Of a DNA stretch of 64,000 nucleotides, positions 11,011 through 21,954 are shown one piece after another (position 1 is the stretch's first letter; each line of letters begins with the position of its first letter). The DNA lies in assembly GCA_012861695.1 (NCBI GenBank), contig JAAOOA010000002.1, positions 19,196,303-19,260,302 on the forward strand. The letters are read 5' to 3'. The stretch comes from Trematomus loennbergii (taxonomy: Eukaryota; Chordata; Actinopteri; Perciformes; Nototheniidae). The notes beneath the pieces were generated by a model that made no database searches, was not told where the DNA came from, and worked only from the letters and a program-made list of their open reading frames with translations. Made by a program: the position numbers and the translations under genes.

Positions 11011-11779
11011 TTCGTTTTTCTGTTCTGCACATCCTCATATTAATATCTTTCTACATCCGGCACTAAACTGTTTTATTGTAGAGATCACTTACAGTATCTT
11101 CTTGATTTTTTATATTCTATATTTCTATCATTGATCTTCTACTTTCCCCTTCTTCTACTATGTACTCTTAATATTTCTTTCATCAAATATAACATATTCA
11201 ACAACAAAATTAAATAACGTGCTTTAAAAACTGTCAGGTTTACAGTGTTAACACAATAAATTATACTTTCCAGTATAAGTTTACAGCTTAGTTCATGACG
11301 GCTGTATTTTGTTATCCACACATATATTTTTTTGACATTTGAACCTACACCTGCAACAGTCAAAGACAGGCAACTGTTGAGGAGTTGGAAAGGTCTGAAG
11401 ATGTTACAAATAAGGTAAACACAGCATACAATGCCATAATAACTTTGTATTATTTGTGTAGGACAATGTATGTATAACATCTGAAGATGTGTAGTTTTAT
11501 TCATGTTTTCACATAATTTTACAGGATATTGCTTTATTATTTCACATGTTTTACTTCTACACATTAATATCTGATTTGTAAAACATCATAGACAGAAAGG
11601 TATATCCGTCATTTCATGGTAAGCTATTGAAATTCTGAATCCATAGATGTGTCTCCCATCACCAAAACCCCTGATTATTCTCTCAATTCAGTATTTACAT
11701 TCTTATATTCAAAGAAAATCAGTAATATCTTTAAAAACTACAAGTCCCTGTCTATCAGCTGTGCACCGTTATCGTGTAA
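11011..11779. other. AT-rich spacer, no gene seen
   Basis: Has no clear counterpart in the left arm. A minus-strand open frame at 11,139-11,564 has no domain I recognise and the composition of non-coding AT-rich DNA. Confidence 0.35.
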
Positions 11780-12605
11780 ATATAGCCTATTTACCAATTG
11801 GATCAAATATAAAAGTCAGCCGAATTAATGTTGATACTGCAAGGAGACATATTGTGTGAAGAGAAATTGAAGATGTTGTTTAATTGCTGATATATTTATG
11901 ATCCACGTCACGTATTCAGTTTCGGTGGCAGTTCTTCCAGTTTGTCTAGAAGTCTTCTAATCAGGGCTCTATACATAAAGAACTACGGCAGATGTGTAAC
12001 ATTTAATGCAGCCAAACCGTGTATTACAATGCCGTTATGTGATGACTTTCAAAGAGAAAAGCAAGCACACTCGGATTAAAGTATTATTTTATTTTTTGTA
12101 AATGTTTTTCGGATTTCATATTGCATAAACACCATATCCCAACGTGCATTGCGGCTAAAACATCCAATCACCGAGCTTCAACCATAGCTGAGGATCTTGG
12201 GTAATCAGTTCAGTGGGTGTGTATCGCAATGATGCTCGAAATGTCCCTAATATACATTATAGGCTTACGTCTGTTTCCGGTGACTATTTTGAAATTCAGT
12301 TCCTGAGGAACGGCAAAAAAGCCAGAAATTATAGAATTAAACAAATTAAAACAAGGATAATTGTGTGTTATTGTGAGTAAATAATAGTGTGTTATTTAGA
12401 AAAGAATAACAAATTAGAAAGAAAAAAAGATTTAAAAAAATACATATTTCAATATTCTGAGCCCCATTTATTTTCCTTGCGGACGGCAAAAAAAGTCTGA
12501 CATTATACGATTTAAAATAAAAACAATAATCGTGGCTTGATATTGAGTAAGAACATGTTTTTATGAACCACACAGCTTCCGGTCAATAGATTGAATGTCG
12601 TGACT
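11780..12605. repeat. Large inverted repeat, right arm outer segments
   Basis: 11,780-12,130 is the reverse complement of 5725-6080 and 12,135-12,605 that of 2551-3165. The arm passes straight from one block to the other, whereas the left arm has ~2.5 kb of other repeats between them. Confidence 0.75.
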
Positions 12606-12618
12606 ATAACACGAAATG

Positions 12619-14437
12619 CCGTTGAATAATAGTGTTAAATAACACAATATCAATGAAAAATAATCGTGTTTATCATTTTGGCCAGATCTGTGGCTTTAAA
12701 AGCTTCTGATTGGCGTAATTCTGTTACAGCTGTTTTAATATTGTTATTCTTTGCTTCTGGTCTTTATGCTATGCTAAGCTAACTGGGTCTCAACTCCATC
12801 TGCACATCACACAAAGACACGACAGTCATGTTGATTTTCAATTTTTAACTCTTGGTATGAAATCAAACAACAAACCAGTAAACTCAGCAGGGGGGTCCAC
12901 GGCTCAATTATTCTCTGTGGCCCTTTAGTGGTATAATCTGATCAAAATCAAAACACCCAATCTTCCACCTCTTCAATCAATTCTTGACACAGTGGCTGGA
13001 TTTCAACAAAACCTTTTTTATTTCACTGGTACTGTTTATAAAATCAGCGAGTCTGCTTTGATGCCAACTTAAACATGGTGTGATTTGTGTTTGTGTATGT
13101 GAGTTGGGATTTGTGATTGTGTGTGTGGGGGAAACTTCTGAAGCAATTGGAGTCAGGACTCAGAGAGGAGAGCTGGAGTTTTGATGGAAAACACTGACGG
13201 TTTATGTGGAGCTTCGGCCGGAGAATTCACAAGACATGTCATGGGCCACGGTTTGACCACACGGTTGAGATGCCACAATCAATTCTGAAGAACCCTCCTG
13301 TAGTTCCAGGTTTTAACTAGTTCAGAGTGTAATAATCAACATTCTTCAATAGATAGACTAAACAGCTGAGGACACTGAATCACATTTGTTGTCGCTTATG
13401 GCTCGGGGTCATCTACACCCTGAGAAGGATGTGTTCCAGGTGTCCCACAACAATAACTATCTCTGAAAGAGAGTTGCCTGGTCATAAACTGGCAACATCA
13501 ACAATATGCTAGGGCAGCCCCTCCTTATGGGAGATAACGGCTGCTCAAGGTTGGTCAGCTGCGTCAGAGGGCGAAGGAGGACATGCAGGGCAAATTATTC
13601 CCCAACAGTGTGTTGTTTAAAGTGTGCTGTGTATGTGTTGGTAGTGTGATGTTGCGTGTCATCTGTGAGTGTGAATGTCAGATTGCTTGATAAGGCAACA
13701 CAAACCTGCTCCAGACACAAACACACACACACTATGCTGGCTGAGCCGGTTCTATATTAACGCACACACATATATTTATATAAACAGACATATACATTGC
13801 ATATACAGACACACACACACACCAATGCTGGGCAGACAAGCAGTGAAAGGTGGCATCACACTGACTGAGAGGAGAAGGGAATCCTCTGATTGTCTGAGAC
13901 AATTGATGGGCGGGAGCTCCAGAACAGCCAGGGTACAGACTTGTTAGTGTAAAATAAAAACGACCCTAAAAAACAACTACACATCCCAGAATTCAAGCTG
14001 TACATATACTACACATAAAGCTGATCCATGATAAAAAAATTAAAAAAAACTTTCATTATGCTCTCTTTGCAGACTGACAAACTAACAGACTAAAGTCCAC
14101 ACGGAGAGGGTTTCTCCTGGTGAAAAAGGAGACATGGATTCCCATGAACCATTTGAAGTTAAATTACTCGTGAAATAACTGCTCTTGTTTTCTCATGCAT
14201 CACATGAACACAATTCAGGTTTACGCTCTAACAGCTGAGAAAAATTAGCATTGTACAATGTCCTACAGTTTAAACCTGTTTGCCCAGTGTGTGTGTCTGC
14301 ACTGGCATCTGCGGTATGTACTGTATGTGTGTGTTTCATGCATGTGTACATAAGGTGTGTCTCTTTTGTTTGTGTGTGCTTGTGGGTGAGGTTACACTAT
14401 TGGTTGGTATGCGGGAGCTGTAACACCAAGGTTCATA
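12619..14437 (+). repeat. Copy 0: old partial copy of the sncg-downstream unit
   Basis: Corresponds to about 24,602-26,285 of unit 1 and 49,039-51,152 of unit 3, in the same orientation. It begins at GAATAATAGTGTTAAATAA and stops at TTCATATC, and does not reach the synuclein exons. Like unit 1 it lacks the ~385-bp stretch found in units 2 and 3 (33,421-33,806), which suggests it came from the unit 1 lineage. It carries a solo LTR at 13,124-13,607. Confidence 0.8.
13124..13607 (-). mobile_element. Solo LTR, 484 bp, with 5-bp target duplication
   Basis: Begins TGTGGGGGAAAC and ends CCCCAACA, the usual TG...CA borders, and is flanked on both sides by GTGTG (13,119-13,123 and 13,608-13,612). Other copies of the unit lack it at this exact point. 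A related LTR, still attached to internal sequence, lies at 45,402-45,924. That copy shows the coding orientation is minus. Recombination between two LTRs would leave this structure. Confidence 0.85.
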
Positions 14438-15188
14438 TCGTCCACGTATCTGTGAACCAAATTTGAAGTCACAGAAGAAAAAAAAAAGTTTTGTAGCTTG
14501 TAGAAAAAAAATGAACTTAGTGATGAACTGTTCACTTGCAGAAAAATATATTTTTTAAATATATTTTCCATTACAACTGCAAATTGGTTATTACAACCTC
14601 TCAAATCAGTCATTACAACTTCACGAATCTGCTCTGTGGCAGTATAAATCGACAAATCTGCGGCCTTGACTTTTGCTACACTTCTTGCGATGAATGTGTC
14701 GCAAAAGTAATTTTCACCTGTAGATGTGGGGAGGGAGGGGGGTTGGAGCGAAGGGGCGGAGCTATCAGAACGACGAGGCTCGGGTCAGTCACAAAACTAC
14801 TTTTATTGTGAAAACAAAGTCAGCTGATCGGATGCACCTATTTCCACATCTACACTCCATCAGCTGATTATTTCTATTTGCCTCACTTTATGAGCTTCAC
14901 AACACCTGTACCTTGTACCGCAGAGTTTGCAACGTCACAAATAAATGGGGCCAATCTTCAGTCAGATGTGAACGTGTAATCTAACATTTTCAGTAAGAAT
15001 AATGGACAAAAGGAGTGCAAATACAAATACAATTTATTGAAATGTGAATCAAAAGTTCAAAAATGTTTTAAATAAAAAGCACATATGGACAGAAGGTGTA
15101 AACCTATTAAATGTATAAGTAAACACATTTAGTCAAATAAAGTGACAGACTAGCCTGTGCAGTTTGTATCAGCTATGCCCAGCATCCA

Positions 15189-16303
15189 TCAGGCCTGGTC
15201 CTCCTCGCTGAGGAAAGACCTCAGTCCTCTCCGGCCAAACCAACAGACAGGACGTCCATCACACGGAGGTTTCTCCCTGAAGTCTCTGCAGCTCTCTGGA
15301 CACCACGCTGTCTCAATCCGTCCACACTGAATATGAGAGGGGAAAAATGAAAATAATAAATGCTTTAGACAATAAGAAATAAAAGTGAACCGTTGAGTTG
15401 CTCAGTTTTTTTAGATTGTCAATACTATTACTGTATAACTAATATCCCAGGTTAAGAGGCACCTTCAAATAAGATTGGTCTTTAAATACATTTTGTCTTT
15501 TGAATTGTTTGTCTAAAGTCAAGGATCTAGAACTGGTACTTCTAGTTTTAATGGTACAGTCTGGTTATTATGCTGTTTGGAGGAGGCATCACAGGTAAGA
15601 GTACTAACTAGCTACCATCACATGTACCTTAGTTTGACTTAAATGTATTAAACGTATAATTAAGTGATGGCAAAATATAAATATCCAATGTCATGCAAAC
15701 ATATTCATATTTGCTTGATTCCAGTGTTGAATTTAGCACAATTGCATACAAACGTCAAGGGATTTTAAGATTCTGAAGACAATTATAAAACTTGTCATTA
15801 TTTCAGTACAGTTCAATTGGTTTTATTTTCATAAACGGTTATCAACCGTTAGTGCCAAAGCAGTAGGCTATAATATATGAATTACTGCTGTATAGACTAC
15901 AACCACTACTTGTTTAGCTAGCATAAATTCAACAAAGCTAGCGTTAGCTGGCTAACTGACGTTATTTTGCCGATAAACTGCACTATATAAAACGGTGGTC
16001 TTCATAGCGGATTTCATCCTCAATCACAATAATAATATTCAAAGTAATACTGGGGAAGTAATGGGCAAAACTTACCGTTGATTGACGCGCCATGTCAGCG
16101 GACTGGTAGCGACACGGACCATTAGCCCCGCAGTCATCTGGTTCGACCTGATGCGCTCTTTTCTTCTCTCCACTGCTGTCCTCCTCTCCTCGAGGCTCGC
16201 GCACGCACAGCGCGCTCCCTGCCTGAACGCCGATTATCAAGCTGACTGACAGCAGCCAGCAGGGCAGGACAGCAGCAGCCAGCGACTCGCGAGTGCGACA
16301 CAC
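15189..16303 (-). CDS. Candidate two-exon gene, small Cys-rich product, unknown family
   Basis: Exon 2 (15,326 down to 15,189) follows a good acceptor (CCCCTCTCATATTCAG) and is open for 45 codons to a TGA, with cysteines at positions 1, 9, 13, 22 and 28 of the exon and an RPVCWFGRRGLRSF tail. Exon 1 ends at 16,076 with donor ACG/GTAAGTTT, and both junctions are phase 0. The shortest ATG-initiated reading starts at 16,093 and gives 51 residues. The frame stays open upstream to 16,303 and beyond, with a hydrophobic stretch (VLPCWLLSVSLIIGV) like a signal peptide, but I see no in-frame ATG there. The exon 1 region is CpG-rich, as in promoters. It lies inside the element at 14,438-17,040 and head-to-head with a BED-finger frame. 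I do not recognise the family. Confidence 0.4.
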
Positions 16304-16314
16304 ACACGCGCATG

Positions 16315-16488
16315 ATGGCTGAGAGAAAGAGGAGCGTTGTGTGGAGCTATTTCACAACTGACAATGAAAACTTAGCGAACTGTGATGTGTGCAAGAAGGC
16401 AGTTCGCTACTGTGGCCACTTGTATTGTTATTTTTCATGTTTGCACTTTAAATTTGCAAAAATAAAACGTTTTATTTGTCTATAAAAA
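16315..16488 (+). pseudogene. BED zinc-finger fragment of a hAT-type transposase
   Basis: An ATG-started frame encodes a short basic start, then an SVVWSYF motif and a C-x2-C pair (CDVC), the beginning of a BED finger. BED fingers bind DNA at the N-terminus of hAT transposases and ZBED proteins. The paired histidines and the rest of the protein are absent; the frame runs into AT-rich sequence and stops near 16,488. It supports a hAT origin for the surrounding element. Confidence 0.65.
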
Positions 16489-17975
16489 CTGTCCTGTCTT
16501 TAGTCATGAAAATGAATTCAGATTTAGTCTATTTATGATGCATTCAGCTCAAAATCATGTCATGCAGCTCTCCCCTATATGAAAGTACATAAGAGGCTTT
16601 TCATTTATATCGGTATCGATATCGGTATCGGCGATACTGGCCCTGAAATACTTGGTATCGGATCGAATCCAGATTTTGTGGTATCGCCCACCCCTACTGA
16701 CTATGGCTGTGAGTGACTGTGTGACTGACCCGAGCCTCGTCGTTGTGATAGCTCCGCCCCTTCGCTCCACCCCCCTCCCTCCCCCACATCTACAGGTGAA
16801 AATTACTTTTGCGACACATTCATCGCAAGAAGTGTAGCAAAAGTCAAGACCGCAGATTCGTCGATTTATACTGCCACAGAGCAGATTCGTGAAGTTGTAA
16901 TGACTGATTTGAGAGGTTGTAATAACCAAGTTGCAGTTGTAATGGAAAATATATTTTTTAAATATATATTTTTCTGCAAGCTACACAACTTATTTTTTTC
17001 TTCTGTGACTTCAAATGTGGTTCACAGATACGTGGATATTTTAAGTATTTTAAGTGTAAATGTATGCACCACAACTCAGATTTCTTTCTGCAAGTGCTCA
17101 CATCAGGTTTTACACGCTCTCACATTTTGCACCATATCTACCTTCATACCAATGGTCCCACCACCCCAGATGCTGACAAGACCTTCCTAGAGAACAACGT
17201 CATGGTTATTCCTGTAAGCGCGCACACACACAATTAAAAATAAATGTGCTCAAACCACACAAATCCAGCGCTGATGGAGCAGATGAATTGTATTGTGTTG
17301 TGTTGAATTCTTAATTAATTACACCTAGAGATGTTTTCCTTTTTAACTTTTTAATCTGGATTATTTCTTAATCATTATTATTTGGACATGAATATTTTGT
17401 GATACAGCACAAAATACACAATAACATCTTTTTATAAATATAATATATAAACCATAAAGGGGAAATGTAAACAATAAGCAAGAGTCATGCCAACAATAAA
17501 CAAGCTTTATTTTGTAAGCAACAGATGTTTCTAATAATTTCACAAAGCATTTCATTTTCAGTTTATTACAGGGTAATCATTTCCTTCCCATATCTATATT
17601 TAAAATCAGTACAGGGTAAATGTTGTAATAATTCAACCCACAGGGAAGTGAGGACCAAACAGGCTAAAGACTTTGTTTCCTCCTGCAGGACATGTACCTG
17701 AATGCTGGCGGTGTGACAGTGTCTTATTTCGAGTGGCTGAAGAATCTCATTCTCAACCATGTCAGCTATGGAAGACTGACCTTCAAATATGAGAGGGACT
17801 CCAACTACCACCTGCTCAGTGAGTACAAGACTGCTCCTCACCTCCTCCATGGCCTGCAGCGTCATAACACTCAGAGGATACATTACCAATACACATGACG
17901 CTTAGAAACTGTTATAATGGTCCATCTAAGCAATGTGTTTCTGTTTCTTTTTTCATTGGGTTGGGTTGAGTGGGC

Positions 17976-18359
17976 TCATTCGTCATCTGGCATTCTCAAA
18001 CGTGCCATTTCTGCTATTAAGGCGTCTCGTGCTATTTGTTGAAAATCTTCTTCAACGTGCTTCAATGGTGTGGGGCCATGTACCACATTTTTAACGAGGA
18101 TATAAAGATATTGTACCGGTAGGTGATTCGAGTCTGATTCCATCGGCGACTCTTTCTGGCTGGAGTTCTGGGTACGTTTGCATAATTGCAGTCAGCCAGT
18201 TCCCACGTGTGCTATAGAAAACAAGATTGTCATCATCTCTTGGATCCTTAAGAGAATGTCTTTATTTCTATGCAGCTTCTTTTCTTTGAACGCTGTCACG
18301 CCTTGAGCATTCAATCCGTCAGGGTAATTTAAATCTCGAGCCGTACCACCGGCAGCCAT
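17976..18359 (-). pseudogene. Unrecognised antisense coding exon with frameshifts
   Basis: An acceptor (TTTGTTTTAATTTAG) sits directly before an ATG at 18,359. The frame opens for 55 codons. A second frame then continues from about 18,240 to 18,100, and a third from about 18,100 to a TGA at 17,976. The three segments look like one protein of about 125 residues broken by two frameshifts. An upstream non-coding exon and a promoter are visible (separate entries). It lies antisense in an intron of the glud1 remnant. I do not recognise the protein; no signal peptide or membrane segment is evident. A host gene and a captured foreign gene are both possible. Confidence 0.5.
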
Positions 18360-18713
18360 CTAAATTAAAACAAAGAAAGAACCATTATTATTGGCAAATT
18401 ACTGTACTACTGATAAATGGTACAGCCTATACAGCACTTTCAATTGTAAAGCCGTCTGTATATGAAAGGTGCTTTAAAAAGTATTTTCATTCAAGTTGTT
18501 TCAGTTCATGCTAAAGCAAGTTTTTAAAAATAGATTCCACAACCTTCATGACACGCCTTGCCTTTATGTACAGGTTTCTGGGCTTTAACATCACTGGCAA
18601 GGCTTCTAATGTATTTTCAAATGCAAGATAAATTGGTTCTAATTATAAGTGTAAAAAATCTAAATAACAATTATGTCAACAATAATTTAAAGGACAAGTA
18701 GATATATTCTTAC

Positions 18714-18800
18714 TGGATCGGTGCTGGTTCAGGCAGTGTCGGTGATGCTGCTCTGTTATTTCGGCGTAAGCTGGTGTCAGCTGATGTGATCTCTCTCCAA
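18714..18800 (-). other. Probable 5' non-coding exon of the antisense locus
   Basis: Lies ~25-30 bp downstream of a TATA box and ends at a good donor (CGATCCA/GTAAGAAT) at 18,714. It contains no ATG. Splicing to the acceptor at 18,360 would place the start codon as the first codon of exon 2. The 5' edge is estimated from the TATA position. Confidence 0.45.
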
Positions 18801-18823
18801 GAGTAACGACGTCTGGGGCAACC

Positions 18824-18884
18824 TTTTTTTATACTCTCTCTTGATCACAAGCAGCCAATCATACAGTCGCTTTTTCACTTTCAC
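18824..18884 (-). promoter_or_regulatory. TATA box with ISRE-like element
   Basis: On the minus strand, AGTGAAAGTGAAA (18,872-18,884) matches the GAAANNGAAA core of interferon-stimulated response elements. About 40 bp downstream is TATAAAAAAA (18,824-18,833). Order and spacing suit an interferon-inducible promoter for the spliced locus below it. Motif matching only. Confidence 0.5.
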
Positions 18885-18957
18885 TTGTGTAACTTGATGA
18901 ACTGAACCATCAGGGTGTGTCAACCCTGGTATCTTTAATCCATTCAGTCTGTTATCG

Positions 18958-19048
18958 TGTCTAAGCAGGAAAGTTTGCAGAGGAAGTTTGGCAAGCAGGG
19001 GGGCCCATCCCTGTCGTACCTACTGCTGACTTCCAGGCCAGAGCTGCT
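18958..19048 (+). pseudogene. glud1 duplicated exon, copy A (frameshifted)
   Basis: Encodes SKQESLQRKFGKQ and then shifts frame: the G-run is one base shorter than in copy B, so the exon is 91 instead of 92 nt. The donor (GCTGCT/GTGAGT) is intact. No AG precedes the expected exon start. The copied block, introns included, spans about 18,908-19,155. Confidence 0.8.
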
Positions 19049-19159
19049 GTGAGTATCGTCTGCTAACACACACTTTAAAAATATATCTATAACAAACAAA
19101 TATGTTTTTTTTCTAATACAGTATGTTGAAAACAATGCAGCTTTATAATACTTCTTTTT

Positions 19160-20480
19160 AGTCTTTAACAAATATTGTGCCTTCTGCGATATCAAGTATT
19201 GTGACAAAGTGTCTTGAACTTTTAGAAGGTGACTGACGGATAAATATTTGACCTTTACTGTATGACCAGTAGACTCCAATTGGCTTGAGTTATTCCTCTT
19301 ATTGTCAAGGCCGGATTAGTACCTCCAAGGGCCCCTGAGCACTGAGAGCTCCGGGCCCCTCAACCCACGTACCAACACGTAACAACACGCCTACCCAACA
19401 TGACCAATATTTTTTCATTTTCATTCAATCTGGCATGTCAATCGCACACTTGTCAAAAGCAGGGACGCAGCTACATAGTTCAACCAAAGTAGGTCTAGCC
19501 TTTTGCCCTTTCAGTCACAACTCACAAGACAAGGATACAATGGATAAGATCTCAAGACAGTGTATGGCTCAAGAAGACCTAGGTAATATCACTCAAAACC
19601 TCAGAGCAGCACCCCACTTACAGTTTTTGCTAAAACACATTTTTTTGACAACAGGGCTCATTTTCTCAAAACACTTTTCACAAAACCAAACACCCTAGTG
19701 CAAAACACCTCATGTTTCTTGCAAAATGAAGCACTGCACCCAAAACTACATAAACACTTACCAAAACAAAACTTTTGCACCAAATGGCACACACTTCATT
19801 TATAGTACAAGACACTTTGTCCAACCGACTACACACCATCGTTCTCAATCTAAAGCACACTCATATTTTATGGCATTCTGTATGTAGAGAATTCTGCATA
19901 TAAAGATTGTTCAAGTTTACAGAAATATGTGCAGAAACACAAATATACTGTTGTTATACTTTTATCTTTCTCCAAAACAAATTGGTGCTTCATTCATGCA
20001 CATAGTTACAGTTGTGTAAACACAAATGATGCCTGCGTCGAATACAGTAAGTGGAAAGGAACACTTTGATGACAAAGAAATACAAAAAATATTTGTACAA
20101 AAAACAGAGGAAAGAAAATACTCAGCTTTTTACCACCTAGCTGGGTCTGACCTCAGCGCCTCCACCTGCAGAAGAAGCATGCAGCTATAGGCCTGACGGT
20201 CATACAGCTCCAACCGATATTCTGCAAATAACTCTTCAACTGACTTCAGTTCATCCTCCCTCTCACTCCTATCCTCCCTCTACCTCTTGCTGATATCAAT
20301 ATATCCATTGTTGTTGTAAAAAGTTCTTACAAGTAGCCTTTTGTGTAGTTACATCCTGATTGCTGAGCCAACAATAAAGCAGTTTGGTGTTTATGGTCAT
20401 TTGGCATGTGTATTTGTTTATTGGTTCATGTGTGTAGCATTTTTAATGGCAGTGTTTGAAAATGGCAAACAAGTGAATAT
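19160..20480. other. Insert between the two glud1 exon copies
   Basis: Repeat-like DNA including a GGGCCCCTGAGCACTGAGAG tract near 19,340 and an AAAACAC-rich block at 19,620-19,870 like the terminal region of fish DNA transposons. Open frames are short and lack recognisable domains. Confidence 0.4.
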
Positions 20481-20537
20481 GTCAGATCATCAGGGTGTGT
20501 CAACCCTGGTATTTTTTATCGATTCAGTCTGTTATCT

Positions 20538-20629
20538 TGTCTGTGCAATAAAGTTTGGAGAGGAAGTTTGGCAAGCAGGGGGGGCCCATCCCTGTCGTAC
20601 CTACTGCTGACTTCCAGGCCAGAGCTGCT
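20538..20629 (+). pseudogene. glud1 duplicated exon, copy B (nonsense codon)
   Basis: Keeps the full 92-nt length and correct frame through [18 protein letters not shown], but a TAA replaces the Glu codon in SVQ*SLERKF. Flanking intron sequence matches copy A over about 20,486-20,731. Copies A and B carry different damage, so each decayed after the duplication. They share the missing acceptor, which probably predates it. Confidence 0.8.
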
Positions 20630-20780
20630 GTGAGTATCATCTGCTAACACACACTTTAAAAATATATCTATAACAAACAAATGTGTTTTTTTTCTAATAT
20701 GTAGAAAACAATGCAGCTTTATAATACTTCATTAAAAATGGTATCGTTGTATCGTTCACTCTGGGTTGGCCTACACCATG

Positions 20781-21954
20781 TAGGCCAACTACTTTTTATA
20801 GTGCAGAGCCACTATGTTATCTAGTATAATAAACGGATATGAAACACGCCACTTGCATTAGTGCAGTGGTTCATGTCCTTCATCTCACTGTAAACCAAAT
20901 ACATTTCCATCAACTACAACAAACAACTGGGGAAATGTTTCACATACTTTCAAGAACATGACCTGCATGTTTCTTTTCACTTTTTTTACCCTGCAAATGA
21001 AATATTCAAAGTGAACTTTGCCCTAAAACTACACGTTTCACATACAAAAAGACACCAGGCTTTCCCACTAAGCCTTTGACTAATTTCAAGACTTTCATGT
21101 CTTTGCAAGAATAGCTCGGATACAGGAGTAAAGGATGCAAATAAACATCACGCAACCAACGAATAGACTCAAAGCTCAAGTTTACAGTTTATTGTAATAA
21201 TAATTACAGAGAAACAGTCGTCCGGTTACCAAGAAGATATCATGCAACCAACAAAACGACACAACGACTCAAGTTTCAATTTGTCATGCACACAAAAATC
21301 CAGAAAGGCAGTAGTCGGTGTATAAAATATTAAATAAATACCTGTATCATTTGATTTTTGATGGTTTGATTTTGCGTCAGGAGGCTGTTAGATCCTTTGA
21401 GTCAGCGCCAACAGACCTGTAGTAAACACTGTTGCTACTGCTGGCCACAGTAGCTAGGCAACTGTCAACGTTGACAAAACCTTAAATTAACTTTTTAATT
21501 GGTTAATCAATCCTTTTCTCAGATCTGTTTCCAGATCATGTTGAATGATTAAGTACTTTGCTAGGAATTATTCTTATATAAAGCTGGGCTAATAGACATT
21601 TAATAAACACAAAAATGGCGTTTCGAATCCTGACTTTGAGTATTTCATGTGGTCAAAGTTGTACTGCTAGATGCATGACCAGAGTTTTTTTTCGACCAGA
21701 TTTAAAGACTTTAGACCAATGAGAACAATGTACAAAAACTCCAAGTTTTTCCATAAATCAAGGTTTCACCTTAGTTTTGAAATTATTAAAAAGAATATAA
21801 AATGTGCAAGGTGACTTCCTAGTTCTGACGGTGTTTAATTAAAGAACGGTTTTCCGTGCTGGTAATTACCGTCAGCAAGAAGAAGGTGACCAGTCCCCCT
21901 GAGGTTGTTGCTGTTAGCCATCATAATAACACCTGTCCTCCTCTGCCTTTCTAG
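20781..21954. other. Last intron of glud1 remnant, nothing recognised
   Basis: Non-coding AT-rich sequence. The acceptor at its end (CTCTGCCTTTCTAG) is intact. Confidence 0.4.

Larger units (their letters stand above)
14438..17040. mobile_element. Element with ~340-bp inverted ends enclosing gene-like sequence
   Basis: 14,438-14,788 and 16,702-17,040 are reverse complements of each other, from CCACGTATCTGTGAACC at the outer edges to GACGAGGCTCGGGTCAGTCAC at the inner edge. Homology to the flanking unit copy stops exactly at the left border. Inside are a possible two-exon minus-strand gene, a BED zinc-finger fragment, and at 16,605-16,700 GGTATCG-rich DNA ending in GGTATCGCCCACCCCTA, like a hAT terminus. 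No obvious target duplication was found. It may be a foldback element or two hAT ends assembled in inverse orientation. Confidence 0.6.

Noticed and set aside
11139..11564. 141-codon minus frame
   Set aside because: AT-rich repeat DNA with no recognisable domain and no splice or promoter support.
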